From assembly GCA_004764695.1 (NCBI GenBank), contig SMSO01000034.1, positions 761,501-825,500 on the forward strand: a DNA stretch of 64,000 nt, in the 5' to 3' direction. A program made the translations under genes and the position numbers. The stretch comes from Schizochytrium sp. TIO01. Lineage: Eukaryota > Sar > Bigyra > Thraustochytrida > Thraustochytriidae. This document shows, one piece after another, positions 11,956 through 21,466 of this stretch (its first letter is position 1; each line of letters opens with the position of its first letter). The notes under the pieces were generated by a model, which saw only the letters and a list, made by a program, of their open reading frames with translations, was not told the origin of the DNA and ran no database searches.

Positions 11956-11969
11956 ACTGCGAACTAAAC

Positions 11970-13841
11970 ATGTCCGGAGGCAAGTACGTTCCGCCTCACC
12001 TTCGTGGAGGCAGTGGCGGCAGTGGCGGCAATGACCTTCCTCCCGGCAATGCTCCTCGTGGAGGCTCTCGTGGCCCTCCTCCCTCTTCTCGTGGCGGCTA
12101 CGGTGCTGGCGGCGGTGGTGGCTACGGTGCCGGTGCTGGCGGTGGCTACGGTGCTGGTGGCGGCTACAACCGTGGTGGCCCTGGTGGCGGCTATGGAGGC
12201 CCTCCCCGTTCGGGCGGCGGCGCTTTCGGCGGCTATGGCAGCCGCCAGAGTGGCGGCGGTCCTGGCGGTCCTAGCGGCGGCTTTGGCGGCGGTCGCTCGT
12301 ACGGACCTCGCAAGAATGAAATTGGATTCCACGGCAGCATGCAGGAGGACCCTCGTGTGGAGCATGAAATCTTCGGAGAGCGCAAGTCCACCGGCATCAA
12401 CTTTGACAAGTACGACGACATTCCTGTGGAAACCAGTGGTATGGATATCCCTGAGGGTATCGAGAGCTTTGACGATGCTGATGTTCATGAACGTCTGAAG
12501 AAGAACGTCGAGCGCGCTGGATTCGTCAAGCCCACCCCCGTGCAGCGTTTTTCTTTGCCCATCGGAACTGCTGGTCGTGACATGATGGCCTGTGCTCAGA
12601 CCGGTTCGGGTAAGACCGGTGGATTCCTCTTCCCTGTCATCACCCTAATGCTTACCAAGGGGCCTGTTCCTCTTGAAGACTTCGGCCAGTCTTCGCGCAA
12701 GTCATTCCCCAACGCTCTTGTCCTCGCTCCCACTCGTGAGCTTGCCTCTCAGATCTACGATGAGGCTCTCAAGTTTTGCTACTGCACCGGTATTGCTGTT
12801 GTCTGTGTCTATGGTGGTGCTGATGTGCGTCAGCAGCTTCGCGAGCTTGAGCGTGGCTGTGATCTGCTCGTGGCCACACCTGGCCGTCTTCTTGATCTTA
12901 TGGAGCGTGGTCGCATTGGTCTCGCTTGCATCCGCTTCCTCATTCTTGACGAAGCTGACCGCATGCTCGACATGGGTTTCGAGCCTCAGATTCGCCGCAT
13001 CGTGGAGATGGAAGACATGCCCCGCGATCGCCAGACCTTCATGTTCAGTGCCACCTTCCCTCGTGAGATCCAGCGTCTTGCCTCGGACTTCCTCGACAAC
13101 TACGTCTTCCTCACTGTCGGTCGTGTTGGCAGTGCCGCTTCTGACATTACTCAGAGCGTAGAGTACGTTGACCAGGCCGACAAGACCCCCTTCCTTATCC
13201 GCTTTCTCAACACGGTCGAGTCCGGCCTTGTGCTCGTTTTCGTGGAGACAAAGCGCTCTGCCGATGCACTCGAGTACACTCTGGGCCGTGAGGGCTTCCC
13301 AACCACCTCCATTCACGGTGACCGCTCCCAGGCCGAGCGTGAGCAGGCTCTGCAGTCTTTCCGTACTGGCCGCACACCTATTATGGTAGCCACCGACGTC
13401 GCTGCTCGTGGTCTTGATATCAACAATGTTATGTATGTCATCAACTACGATATGCCTGGCAACATTGACGACTATGTCCACCGTATCGGTCGTACAGGTC
13501 GTGCCGGAAACAAGGGTACCGCCATCAGTATGATGAACGAGCGCAACTCTAACCTTGCTCGTGAGCTCTACGATCTTCTCTCAGAGAACGGCCAAGGTGT
13601 TCCCGAGTTCCTCTCCCAGCTCGGCGCCTACCGTGGTGGTGGTGGCCGTCGTGGAGGTGGTGGCCGCGGTGGTGGCAACCGCTTCGGTGGCCGCGATTAC
13701 CGTATGGATAAGGGTGGAGATGGCTTCGCTTCTCGTACCCACGGTAGCAGCGGTGGTGGCCGCCAGGGTGGCTTTGGCGGTGGCGGCGGCTACGGCGCCC
13801 CTCGTGCCATGGGCAGTGGTGGCGACAGCAGCGCTTGGTAA
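11970..13841 (+). CDS. DDX3: DDX3/Ded1-family DEAD-box RNA helicase
   Basis: A 623-residue ATP-dependent RNA helicase of the Ded1/DDX3 subfamily, which unwinds 5' leaders during translation initiation and takes part in RNA granules. The N-terminus has the subfamily signature YVPPHLR (residues 6-12), then a long Gly/Arg/Tyr-rich region to about 110. All helicase motifs are visible in order: Q motif (GFVKPTPVQ), motif I AQTGSGKT, Ia PTRELA, Ib TPGRLLD, II DEAD, III SAT, V ARGLD and [12 protein letters not shown]. The C-terminus is RGG-rich and ends near SSAW, as in relatives that end in a Ser/Trp tail. The start is fixed by the YVPPHLR signature directly after it. Codons are markedly more GC-rich than in neighbouring genes (GCC, CTC, CGT preferred), suggesting high expression. 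The same bias opens long spurious antisense frames. Confidence 0.98.
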   Translation: MSGGKYVPPHLRGGSGGSGGNDLPPGNAPRGGSRGPPPSSRGGYGAGGGGGYGAGAGGGYGAGGGYNRGGPGGGYGGPPRSGGGAFGGYGSRQSGGGPGGPSGGFGGGRSYGPRKNEIGFHGSMQEDPRVEHEIFGERKSTGINFDKYDDIPVETSGMDIPEGIESFDDADVHERLKKNVERAGFVKPTPVQRFSLPIGTAGRDMMACAQTGSGKTGGFLFPVITLMLTKGPVPLEDFGQSSRKSFPNALVLAPTRELASQIYDEALKFCYCTGIAVVCVYGGADVRQQLRELERGCDLLVATPGRLLDLMERGRIGLACIRFLILDEADRMLDMGFEPQIRRIVEMEDMPRDRQTFMFSATFPREIQRLASDFLDNYVFLTVGRVGSAASDITQSVEYVDQADKTPFLIRFLNTVESGLVLVFVETKRSADALEYTLGREGFPTTSIHGDRSQAEREQALQSFRTGRTPIMVATDVAARGLDINNVMYVINYDMPGNIDDYVHRIGRTGRAGNKGTAISMMNERNSNLARELYDLLSENGQGVPEFLSQLGAYRGGGGRRGGGGRGGGNRFGGRDYRMDKGGDGFASRTHGSSGGGRQGGFGGGGGYGAPRAMGSGGDSSAW

Positions 13842-15646
13842 ATTTTTGGCTGGACATGCAATTTGAAATCATTGCACAAGACGACTTTCTATTTTCTTGA
13901 AAGCTGTACTCTTTCTTGATCAGAATTCACGTGATCTGTTTGAAGGCGTCCACCCATCCATCCAATTTATTATCTTTCGATCCGCTGGAGAAGTCGTGTG
14001 AGGCCTTCTTCTAACGTCTTTCCCAATCAGGAAAGTAGTTTATCCTCACCCTGTCTCATTCTACCTTTTTTCTTCGTATTGGGTTTCGCCACGACTAGTA
14101 TGGTCAACCCAAAGCACACTATCAACTACTGCAACTTTAGTTAGAGGCTACTACATCAGACCTTCTCTCGCTGGCACAGCATCCACAACTTTTCACTCTT
14201 GAAATACGCCACCTTACTCAACAAAACGAGGCCCATATCCCGGGCGGTTTATTGGCAGCATGCTGCTATCCTTGTATACCTTTTAGGATTTGCGAGGGAG
14301 CACTGCTTGTTATGACTGAATCAGGGAACCTGGGGTTCAAATTCTGAGAGGGTTTTAATGGAAAGAAAAGGGGGCTTTTCTTCCTTGCGAAAGAATGCGT
14401 ACACTAACGTAGACTCGCGCATCTCCCTCCCTGCTCCCTATCCCTATGTTTTCGATACATATTACACTGCAACAAAAGACTACATACACTTCATTCTGCA
14501 ACATATTCTGTGCATGATGCTCTCTCTTTGTTCTTTTCCTTTTTGTCTCTCCCCTCTCCCTATTTTATCATCTTCACGATTCAGTTCTAGCATCATGTCA
14601 GAATGTATAGTCATCCTGACATGCAAATGCGAGTGCTGAATACCGACATTCTCCCTCCAAGTATCTCTGATTCGTTCATTTTCACATTAGGACTTTTACA
14701 CATTCTCGCACATTCTTAATGTTTATTTTTGTGCAAAACAACATATATATGTGGTTTCCTCTTCTTTTTGACACATATGCACACTTTTGGTGGCTGCCTC
14801 CTTGTCCAAGGAAGAAGCCATTGGATTTACATTCCATAGTTTGCTTTACCTGTGTTTCAAATTTTTATGAGCACGCATACAATTCATACCAAATTATCAT
14901 TGACGGAAGACGAAGTAGAAGAAGCAAAGATGATCATGATGCAAATGACAACTTTAGGCGTCTGGCGAGGGCGCCTTCCGTCCCGTTCCTTTTCGTGCTT
15001 CTCCCTATCTTACCCTCTCACTCTTCCCTTTCAGAACACCGATATCTTTCATTTTGACGCGACGTGAAACATACTATTCTTATTTTGCGCCGCGCCCTCT
15101 TCGGCCAAGACTGCTCAGTAATCATTCATCAAACAAATTTGATCTCACCTCATCCTGATTCATTTTCATCTCCTTGAGTTCTGAAGGCAAGTATTGCACA
15201 GAACGTTTAGATCAACTCCTTTCTCGTCAAACTTGAAATTTATAGATAAGAAATAAACAACTAAAACCAGATAGAAGCCCCAGATCTCGGCAAGAGAGCT
15301 TACCACTTGCACTGATTATACAACCTTATTGAAGGAAAGTGAGAAAACAGAAGAAGCGAGCTAGCTCCTCAGCTGCTACAAAAAAAATCTTTGGTTATAT
15401 CTTCCTAGATATATACAATTTATAAATTTCGTTACACAGCTGCCTTCTTACGGGCCGTGCTAACTAAAAAAGAGAGGCTGTAGTGCTTAGGAGTAGTCAT
15501 CTTCGCTCATAGCCACAGCTGGACTTTAACTTCATTTGTAGTGTCCAGGAACAAAATTATAGGTATAAATGGGTGTTGTAACTTTAAAGCGTATTGCAAG
15601 CGCCCTCCCTTTTTGAACCTTACTTCATAGTTTACAGGCAGTTGTT
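13842..15646. other. 1.8-kb spacer between DDX3 and the thioredoxin-domain gene
   Basis: Holds the DDX3 3' region and the convergent 3' flank of the thioredoxin-domain gene. Pyrimidine-rich patches (14520-14580, 14990-15040) open short frames that look like no protein family. I see no gene here. Confidence 0.6.
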
Positions 15647-16198
15647 TTATTTTTTGCTGAGTATATTTTGGCGTAGAAGACTGAATTCCTTTTCAACTGC
15701 TGGGCTATCCGTTCCAACAACAAAACTATGAAGTTCATTTGCATTTCCTCCGACTTTCCAGAACAGGGTCAAAGGTTTTGGGCTTGCAGTGTGATCAATA
15801 ACTTGCTTTAGGTGTGCCACAGTAGCTGGTTTGAGCATTGAGTCCAAACCACTGAAAAATTTACGCTTATTTTTACTGAAGTTCTCGATCGAGCTTAAAG
15901 GGTCATTAAGAGAGTCCATCATCCCGCGTTTACTTTCGTGGCCAGAAATTGCTCCAGGAGATGACGGAGATAGCCAGTCCCGGAGAACTTCGAGCCCCAC
16001 AGAGACCACCTTCATGCGACAGCTCTCCTCGTCACTGAGCTCATTTAGAAGGCTTTGTAGCCGCGGTTGAAGCACAGTACAAGGGCCACACCACGAAGCA
16101 TGTACATCCATCACAAGCCCTTTTGTCTCCTCAGCCTCAAGGAGCTCACAAAAGTCATCTACACAGGTCAGAGCCGTCACATCCATTGAGCGTGCCAT
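15647..16198 (-). CDS. Thioredoxin-domain protein, similar to axonemal NME8/NME9-type thioredoxins
   Basis: 183 residues from the ATG at 16198 (MARSMDVTAL). The frame continues upstream only through a TTG, so this is the first ATG. Residues 28-42 (VMDVHASWCGPC) hold the beta strand and the WCGPC redox motif (Cys37, Cys40). The last third (KPLTLFWKVGGNANELHSFV) matches the thioredoxin cis-Pro loop, beta4 and beta5, in the form seen in dynein-associated thioredoxins of NME8/9 type. Between them, after VVSVGLEVL, lies a polar insert of roughly 65 residues that ordinary thioredoxins (about 105 residues) lack. No NDP-kinase domain follows. The predicted role is thiol-disulfide exchange or protein binding in the cytosol or flagellum; the axonemal link is inference from sequence flavour only. 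Confidence 0.8.
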   Translation of the reverse strand: MARSMDVTALTCVDDFCELLEAEETKGLVMDVHASWCGPCTVLQPRLQSLLNELSDEESCRMKVVSVGLEVLRDWLSPSSPGAISGHESKRGMMDSLNDPLSSIENFSKNKRKFFSGLDSMLKPATVAHLKQVIDHTASPKPLTLFWKVGGNANELHSFVVGTDSPAVEKEFSLLRQNILSKK

Positions 16199-17094
16199 TC
16201 TAGTAACAATCAGTCCACTGAACCGCGCGTTCAAGAGTAGATTTACTCTGCTTTTTTTTGCCTAGCTCTGGAGGTTCTCCTGTCTCTTGTATGTTGCAGG
16301 AGGATTGCCGTTACGTTGTATAATTTTATATATAGATTAGGCCTATATGGGATATACTCCTGAGTATCAGCTTCAGAACTCCTGTAGTATGTTTTACCGT
16401 CAAAGCTACCTTATACTTACCTAACTTCCTAGTACTTCTCTACCCCTGATAGGATAAACCTTTGATAACCTTTCTGAAATAGACTTTTGGGAACACTCAT
16501 GGCAATGTCGTCCCCCCGGATATAAATGAGAAAGAACCCTACGATTAGATTTGTTGTGAAGTTAAAATAAAAGTACGAGTCTGATGTATATTTTGTTTAC
16601 CGTTTAATAGTTGGCTTCTCTATAAGACCTTTGAGGGAAACTTGGGACGGAACAAGCAGAGACCTTTAAGCTATTATTTCCTAAGTTACTGACCTCTATT
16701 CATGATACTTATATCAATTCCATGGCCTTCGATCAAGATGAACATTGTCATTCGTGCGGTTTGTAGCCAAACATTCGAGTCAACAATCATTGTCAAAAGA
16801 AGATATATTGGCAGAGGGGGCTCGGTCTTGAAAGAGCGAATGCAGTCATCTAAAAGAGACATGGGTTATATCTTTAAACCAAGCGTTTATACTCTCAGCG
16901 AGAATTCATAGAACCTCTCCGGTCATGTACAGATGGAAAGAAACTAAATCAATCTTGATACAAATTATTTTGAACTTACCCAGGTTACAATTTGCAGCAC
17001 GCGATGAAAAGTAAATATAAAAATATGGTGAGGGAGGGGAGGAATATAATATAATAATAATAATTATTATTATTACTATTAAAAATAGCTTGAA
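16199..17094. other. 0.9-kb spacer
   Basis: Carries the thioredoxin-gene upstream region and the 3' flank of the calponin-homology gene. Just beyond that gene's stop is a TAAT/ATTA palindromic run (about 17047-17075) that could form an A-T hairpin. No coding frame is supportable. Confidence 0.6.
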
Positions 17095-20058
17095 TTACAG
17101 ACTACGACACAAAGCTCCTGTGTCTGATGCGGTGTGCTGTGACATGTTTGATTGAAAGTCGATTCGTTCAAAAAATAATTGAAGAAACTCTTCAAACCTC
17201 TTCGGAAAAGGAACGAGAGGATTTGCGGAAGTGAATGCGCAAATAGCTACGAGTAGCTCACAAAAATCGCCTAAGAAAATTGAAGAAGAGTGGTTGAAAC
17301 GAAGATTTGCAAGTACCTCGTCCTCTAAAGCAACGCTTGCTTCCGAGGACAAATAGTTTTTTAGTTTATCCACAAATGGCTTCAAAGGAATACAAAAGAA
17401 TTCATCGACGGGATTACCTGCTGGTTTAGACTCAGTTCCAAACTTTTCATTCGAGACATCAGAAGCTAATTTTCCGAAGGCAGATGCTATGCGCTTAATT
17501 TCACTCCGTAGTAGGCTTGTCGTACTTTCATCCTGCCAAACAACCCTGCGTAAGCGTATATGCGAGGAATTAAGAGTGGGTATGTTCATCATGACGGCTT
17601 GGGGCGACATACCTTTACGACGCCTCATCGAAGCATGTTTGCCGCCTTGAGATGTCGCACCCGACTTCTGAGGCAAGTCCTTACTACTGGACATACTTTC
17701 CCTCCGCCCTGTCTGCTGGGCAAGCTCCTGAGAAGTTTCAACCTGACTATCTAGAAACGCACGCAGTGACGATATACGCTCATCCATCAATCTCGAAAGA
17801 TTAGCTGCTGGCGAGAGTCCCTGAAACATGGTATCACCCATGGAAAGAAGGCAGCGTACGAAGTGATGAGGGGATATTTTTCCATAAGTTCCTTGACATT
17901 GTAATCGCAAAATTTCACATGTTTTTTCCAACTGAAATGCAGAGTCTAGACCAGTATCACGACAAAACAAAATAAGTCCGTATGGTCGCATGCATGCATC
18001 GTCCCGAGGAGAGATTTCACTTGTTGCTTGAATTGCATAATAGTAGTAAGCTGTCTTGATGATCTCGTAGTGAGTCGCGAGAATTGTACTCACGGCCTCA
18101 TCTTCGCGTTTGGAAGGTGAGTAACCAGAGACAACTGTAAATTCAGCAAGAAGGCGCGCTTCCTTGTGGTTGGGTACCTCTACCCTATTTCCGCGCAGCC
18201 GCTCGAGCAAGAGAACCCATCCCACTGATTGCACTCGTTTGTGAACATTATTCCAAAGCCCTACTTTTTGATCACGTTCCCGAATACACCATCGCACTTT
18301 GCGTCTCGTCTCCTCGGTTCGGTTTACGAGTGATAACCATGTAGTTTCGTGACGAAGGTCGTATATTGAATTTCGTGCAACATAATCAGCGAGTGTTTCT
18401 TGCGCTAATGCGGCTTCCTTGATTACTTTGCGACATTCCTCCCATACAGGCTGTGGTCGTGATAAAGCAGGGAATGAGCAAAAGAGATAGGAGAGGATGC
18501 AGTATATGACATCATCAGTTCCTGTCAAAATGATATTCATGTTGATCATGTTCAGCGTTGGTATGCTTTGGAAGGCTTCCAAAACACAACCGAGCGTAGA
18601 TCCATTACAACGATTTTCGATTGCGTTTAAGTCGATTCCAGGGGGCTTGATGGCACAAAGAAGTTTCCAGAGAACTTCTCCATCTGCCATGTCAGTAGCA
18701 AAATTCTCTACTCTTTCATTAGGTACATGGAAGCGCACCCAACGTAGAAGAATCTCATTCACAGGCATTTCCATCAGAGAATCCAGATCTGTTGCTTCTT
18801 GCACAAGTAGTTCCAGATCAATAAAAGTTTCGTGTGATATTTCATTAAGTTGACTCTCAAGGGTTTGAAGTTCAAGTAAAATTATTGTATCACAGAGACT
18901 GAACCAAGCTGATGCGACTCTTTTTGCATTTGTATGTTGAAGTAACTGAGGCTCTGCATCTTCGCGGTTTTCCTCGATTTGCCCACGAAGCTCTGCCATC
19001 TCGTTGTGCAATTCGTTCAATCGTTCGTTCCACTCACTTACATCATCTGCTGCTCTTTTAATTAAAGTGTCAAGTTCTCGTTTTGATGCTTGTAAAGCGC
19101 TGTATCTTGCATCAATTTCTCGCATCTCGTTTAGAGCGCGGGTCCGTTTTGCATCTGCAGTAAGGTTCTTCCAGGCTATAAAGATTTGTTTTGCCTTGGT
19201 TTTGCTCACCCTTGCGAAACAGTGATTAAGCAGTTCGCGTTGCTTTTTCCGTGCCAGGGTAACGTTCTTCCAGACTCGAAACATACTAGTTAATAGAGAG
19301 CGCTGCCATTGTTTTGCTGTTTTTTCCATGAGCATTTGTTTCTTCAGTAACTCCTTTTGCATAGTCGCTTCAAGAGAATTCCACCGCTCAATTTCACTTT
19401 GAAGAAGATTTTTTTTATGCAAAAGCCTAGTAGCTGCAACTCCGTAGAATTTTGCTGGAGTAGCTTGCTCGACTAAATATTGGACAAGTTCTGCAAAATT
19501 TTGGTTTTTACACAGGCATCGCTCGACGATCTCCGACACGATGTCCCGACGAAATGAACTTTGAATCAATTTTTGCAAAAGTGATTGCCCGAGGCCACTG
19601 CTCATATGTGCTAAAGATTGTGAAAGAGAACCAAGAACAATAAAAGCACACGCGGCCTGGAAAGGATTGCCTGGTCCAAGCGAATGAGGATTTGCTGATG
19701 TACGAGATTTCTCTAGAATATTGCACCAAAAGCTGAACAAGTTTTTATCCACATTTGCTGTTTGGGCTTCTATGCCAAACTCTTCCTCGTAGTTCCTGTT
19801 ATCATCATTTTGTTTGTTTGTCATTGGTTGGTTATCCTTTACAGTACATGAAAGAAAGGACGGTTTCAACCCGGAATCTAAATTTTGCGAGGACTGCTTG
19901 CATTTCGCTAGATGAGGCACAAACTCATCGCCACCATGCACTAGTACTTCACAAAGGAAGCGAGGCTCGTTATCAGTCATGGAGAGTGAGTGTATCTTTC
20001 TAGGTGACCGTAGTCCAAGGCGAGTTGGCCGATTGCCCTCGGGTCGTCCTGGTCGCAT
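17095..20058 (-). CDS. Calponin-homology protein with Sfi1-like repeats and coiled coil
   Basis: 987 residues from the first ATG at 20058 (MRPGRPEGNR); an upstream in-frame TTG is not needed. After a mixed N-terminal region, residues about 240-300 hold two tandem motifs with spaced Leu/Phe-x-x-Trp-Lys (MFRVWKNVTLARK and IFIAWKNLTADAK), the pattern of centrin-binding Sfi1 repeats. Coiled coil follows to about 420. Residues about 428-535 resemble a calponin-homology domain (EILLRWVRFHVP, ADGEVLWKLLCAIKP, then helices ending FPALSRP), of the kind that binds actin or microtubules. The C-terminal 450 residues are helical, with no family I recognise, and include a basic patch (MRRRKGMSPQ). A basal-body or centrosome-associated linker is the most likely role. 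That is inferred from the CH plus Sfi1-like combination. Confidence 0.8.
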   Translation of the reverse strand: MRPGRPEGNRPTRLGLRSPRKIHSLSMTDNEPRFLCEVLVHGGDEFVPHLAKCKQSSQNLDSGLKPSFLSCTVKDNQPMTNKQNDDNRNYEEEFGIEAQTANVDKNLFSFWCNILEKSRTSANPHSLGPGNPFQAACAFIVLGSLSQSLAHMSSGLGQSLLQKLIQSSFRRDIVSEIVERCLCKNQNFAELVQYLVEQATPAKFYGVAATRLLHKKNLLQSEIERWNSLEATMQKELLKKQMLMEKTAKQWQRSLLTSMFRVWKNVTLARKKQRELLNHCFARVSKTKAKQIFIAWKNLTADAKRTRALNEMREIDARYSALQASKRELDTLIKRAADDVSEWNERLNELHNEMAELRGQIEENREDAEPQLLQHTNAKRVASAWFSLCDTIILLELQTLESQLNEISHETFIDLELLVQEATDLDSLMEMPVNEILLRWVRFHVPNERVENFATDMADGEVLWKLLCAIKPPGIDLNAIENRCNGSTLGCVLEAFQSIPTLNMINMNIILTGTDDVIYCILSYLFCSFPALSRPQPVWEECRKVIKEAALAQETLADYVARNSIYDLRHETTWLSLVNRTEETRRKVRWCIRERDQKVGLWNNVHKRVQSVGWVLLLERLRGNRVEVPNHKEARLLAEFTVVSGYSPSKREDEAVSTILATHYEIIKTAYYYYAIQATSEISPRDDACMRPYGLILFCRDTGLDSAFQLEKTCEILRLQCQGTYGKISPHHFVRCLLSMGDTMFQGLSPAANLSRLMDERISSLRAFLDSQVETSQELAQQTGRRESMSSSKDLPQKSGATSQGGKHASMRRRKGMSPQAVMMNIPTLNSSHIRLRRVVWQDESTTSLLRSEIKRIASAFGKLASDVSNEKFGTESKPAGNPVDEFFCIPLKPFVDKLKNYLSSEASVALEDEVLANLRFNHSSSIFLGDFCELLVAICAFTSANPLVPFPKRFEEFLQLFFERIDFQSNMSQHTASDTGALCRSL

Positions 20059-21466
20059 TGCGCTCAACAGGTATTTGCGAACCTTCTGTTTTGGGAAATC
20101 TAATACAATTGCAAGGAAGAGTCACACGCGCCCACGACCTCCAGACGTTTTCGTTTCTTTCTTCGTTTCGTTGCTGCGTGTAACTCGAGGTTTTGAGACG
20201 GTTTATAATTGTTGAAGACTCAAACAAAAGTACACACCTCTACAAAGAATTTGTTGGTGAGAACTAAGCGTGTATTAAAATATTAATTAATAAATCCGCA
20301 TCCCTGGTACTAATAATCATGCTCCTAGTAGCGCATAATTTCTTTCAAGAAACAAATATAAATAAATATAGACTATAGGTAAATGGAATTATTACATTTA
20401 AATAATCAAAAAATGATTATGATAAAAAATCAACTTGGAGTGAACTCAAGATCAAATAAGAAATCATGATGATATTAAACAAAAAAGAACAAAAGGGAAA
20501 CAGAGCGATAAACCCTTAATTTTACTTGCTTCGCCAGTGATTCATTTTGGACCTTATCTTTCTGCAAATAATTTGTACTGCTGTATTAAATGTTCTGGTG
20601 ACAGCTATAATATTTACAAGCAAAGTCGGAAAATTCTTTCATCAAATGTTACTGTGCTTACCATTCGAAGATTTAAATATCATCTTTCTGAAATCTTTGC
20701 GACTGCGATGTGCGTTATACTTAGTTCTCCAGATGTTTCACCTATAGACCTAAATATTAAAAAGAATGAAATCAAGCGAAGGAGGTCGAATTATCCCCAA
20801 TAGTTGGACAGCAAGTAAGAAACTTTTAAGACATGTAACCAACTGTGCAATAATTGATGATATATGCTTTTAGGGTCCATGCCTACATTCATTTTTCAGT
20901 ATCGGGCTACAGTCCATTCCAACTATTCAAAAACAGTCCCACCCACTATAATTCTTCGAGATTTCAATCTGGGTGTGGTTCTTTATGAAAAAGGTGCGTG
21001 CATCAGCATGCAGTGTCTATGGTTGTAACCTATCCTTGGCTTGAAAAAATAAACTCCGAAATGAATGAACAAACAGACAGACAAGAAAACGTAATGCACG
21101 CGTCAAGAATACAGATAACCAACAAATAAAGCCAAGAGGAAGATATATTTCTTTTGCAGTAGATGATGTACATCATGAATGAGAGATGTGAGGTTACTGA
21201 GAGTTAACCTGCAACTATCTCTTTCATGAAACTCGTTTACATGTGTATATATAGTTTTTTTTCACCGAGCGGCATACGAAAGGGGAACATGTGCAGATCA
21301 TGAAGTATTGCTGAATAAGCTTTATAACATCACAACGAAAGAACAATCCTGGCGCAGCGCGTCGTAGTAACAGTGACGCTGGCGTCTTTGCTATTCCGCC
21401 TTTTCTTCAACTTCTTTTGTTTGTTTTTCTTTTAAAAGAAACACAGTGGTTTTGTAGGTAGGGTAC
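20059..21466. other. 1.4-kb spacer between two minus-strand genes
   Basis: An AT-rich region holding the 5' flank of the calponin-homology gene and the 3' flank of the kinase gene. Short frames (up to about 88 codons) look random. No gene, RNA or repeat worth naming is visible. Confidence 0.6.

Larger units (their letters stand above)
3694..11969. other. 8.3-kb AT-rich spacer without a supported gene
   Basis: No frame longer than about 110 codons occurs, and none of the short frames resembles a known family or has the codon use of the neighbouring genes. The first 750 bases are more mixed in composition and probably hold the promoter of the coiled-coil gene. The rest is AT-rich. It contains several copies of a dispersed short repeat (near 5250, 5353, 6508 and 8971, and possibly a decayed copy at 4755-4830). 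It also has two compact hairpins (6283-6302 and 8475-8516), many GTAG/CTAC runs, and a tetranucleotide tract at 11655-11713. I found no tRNA, 5S or snRNA signature by eye. An unrecognised non-coding RNA gene cannot be excluded. Confidence 0.6.

Noticed and set aside
12702..13481. Long antisense open frame (259 codons) and several other frames across the DDX3 gene
   Set aside because: They mirror the strong codon bias of the helicase gene; their translations are Ala/Val/Arg-rich and look like no family.
14320..14360. GGGGTTCAAATTC, similar to a tRNA T-loop
   Set aside because: The flanking bases do not form a T-stem and no other arms are present.
14358..15067. Frames of 70-112 codons downstream of DDX3
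   Set aside because: Pyrimidine-rich 3' flank; translations are hydrophobic and Ser/Pro-rich without family resemblance.
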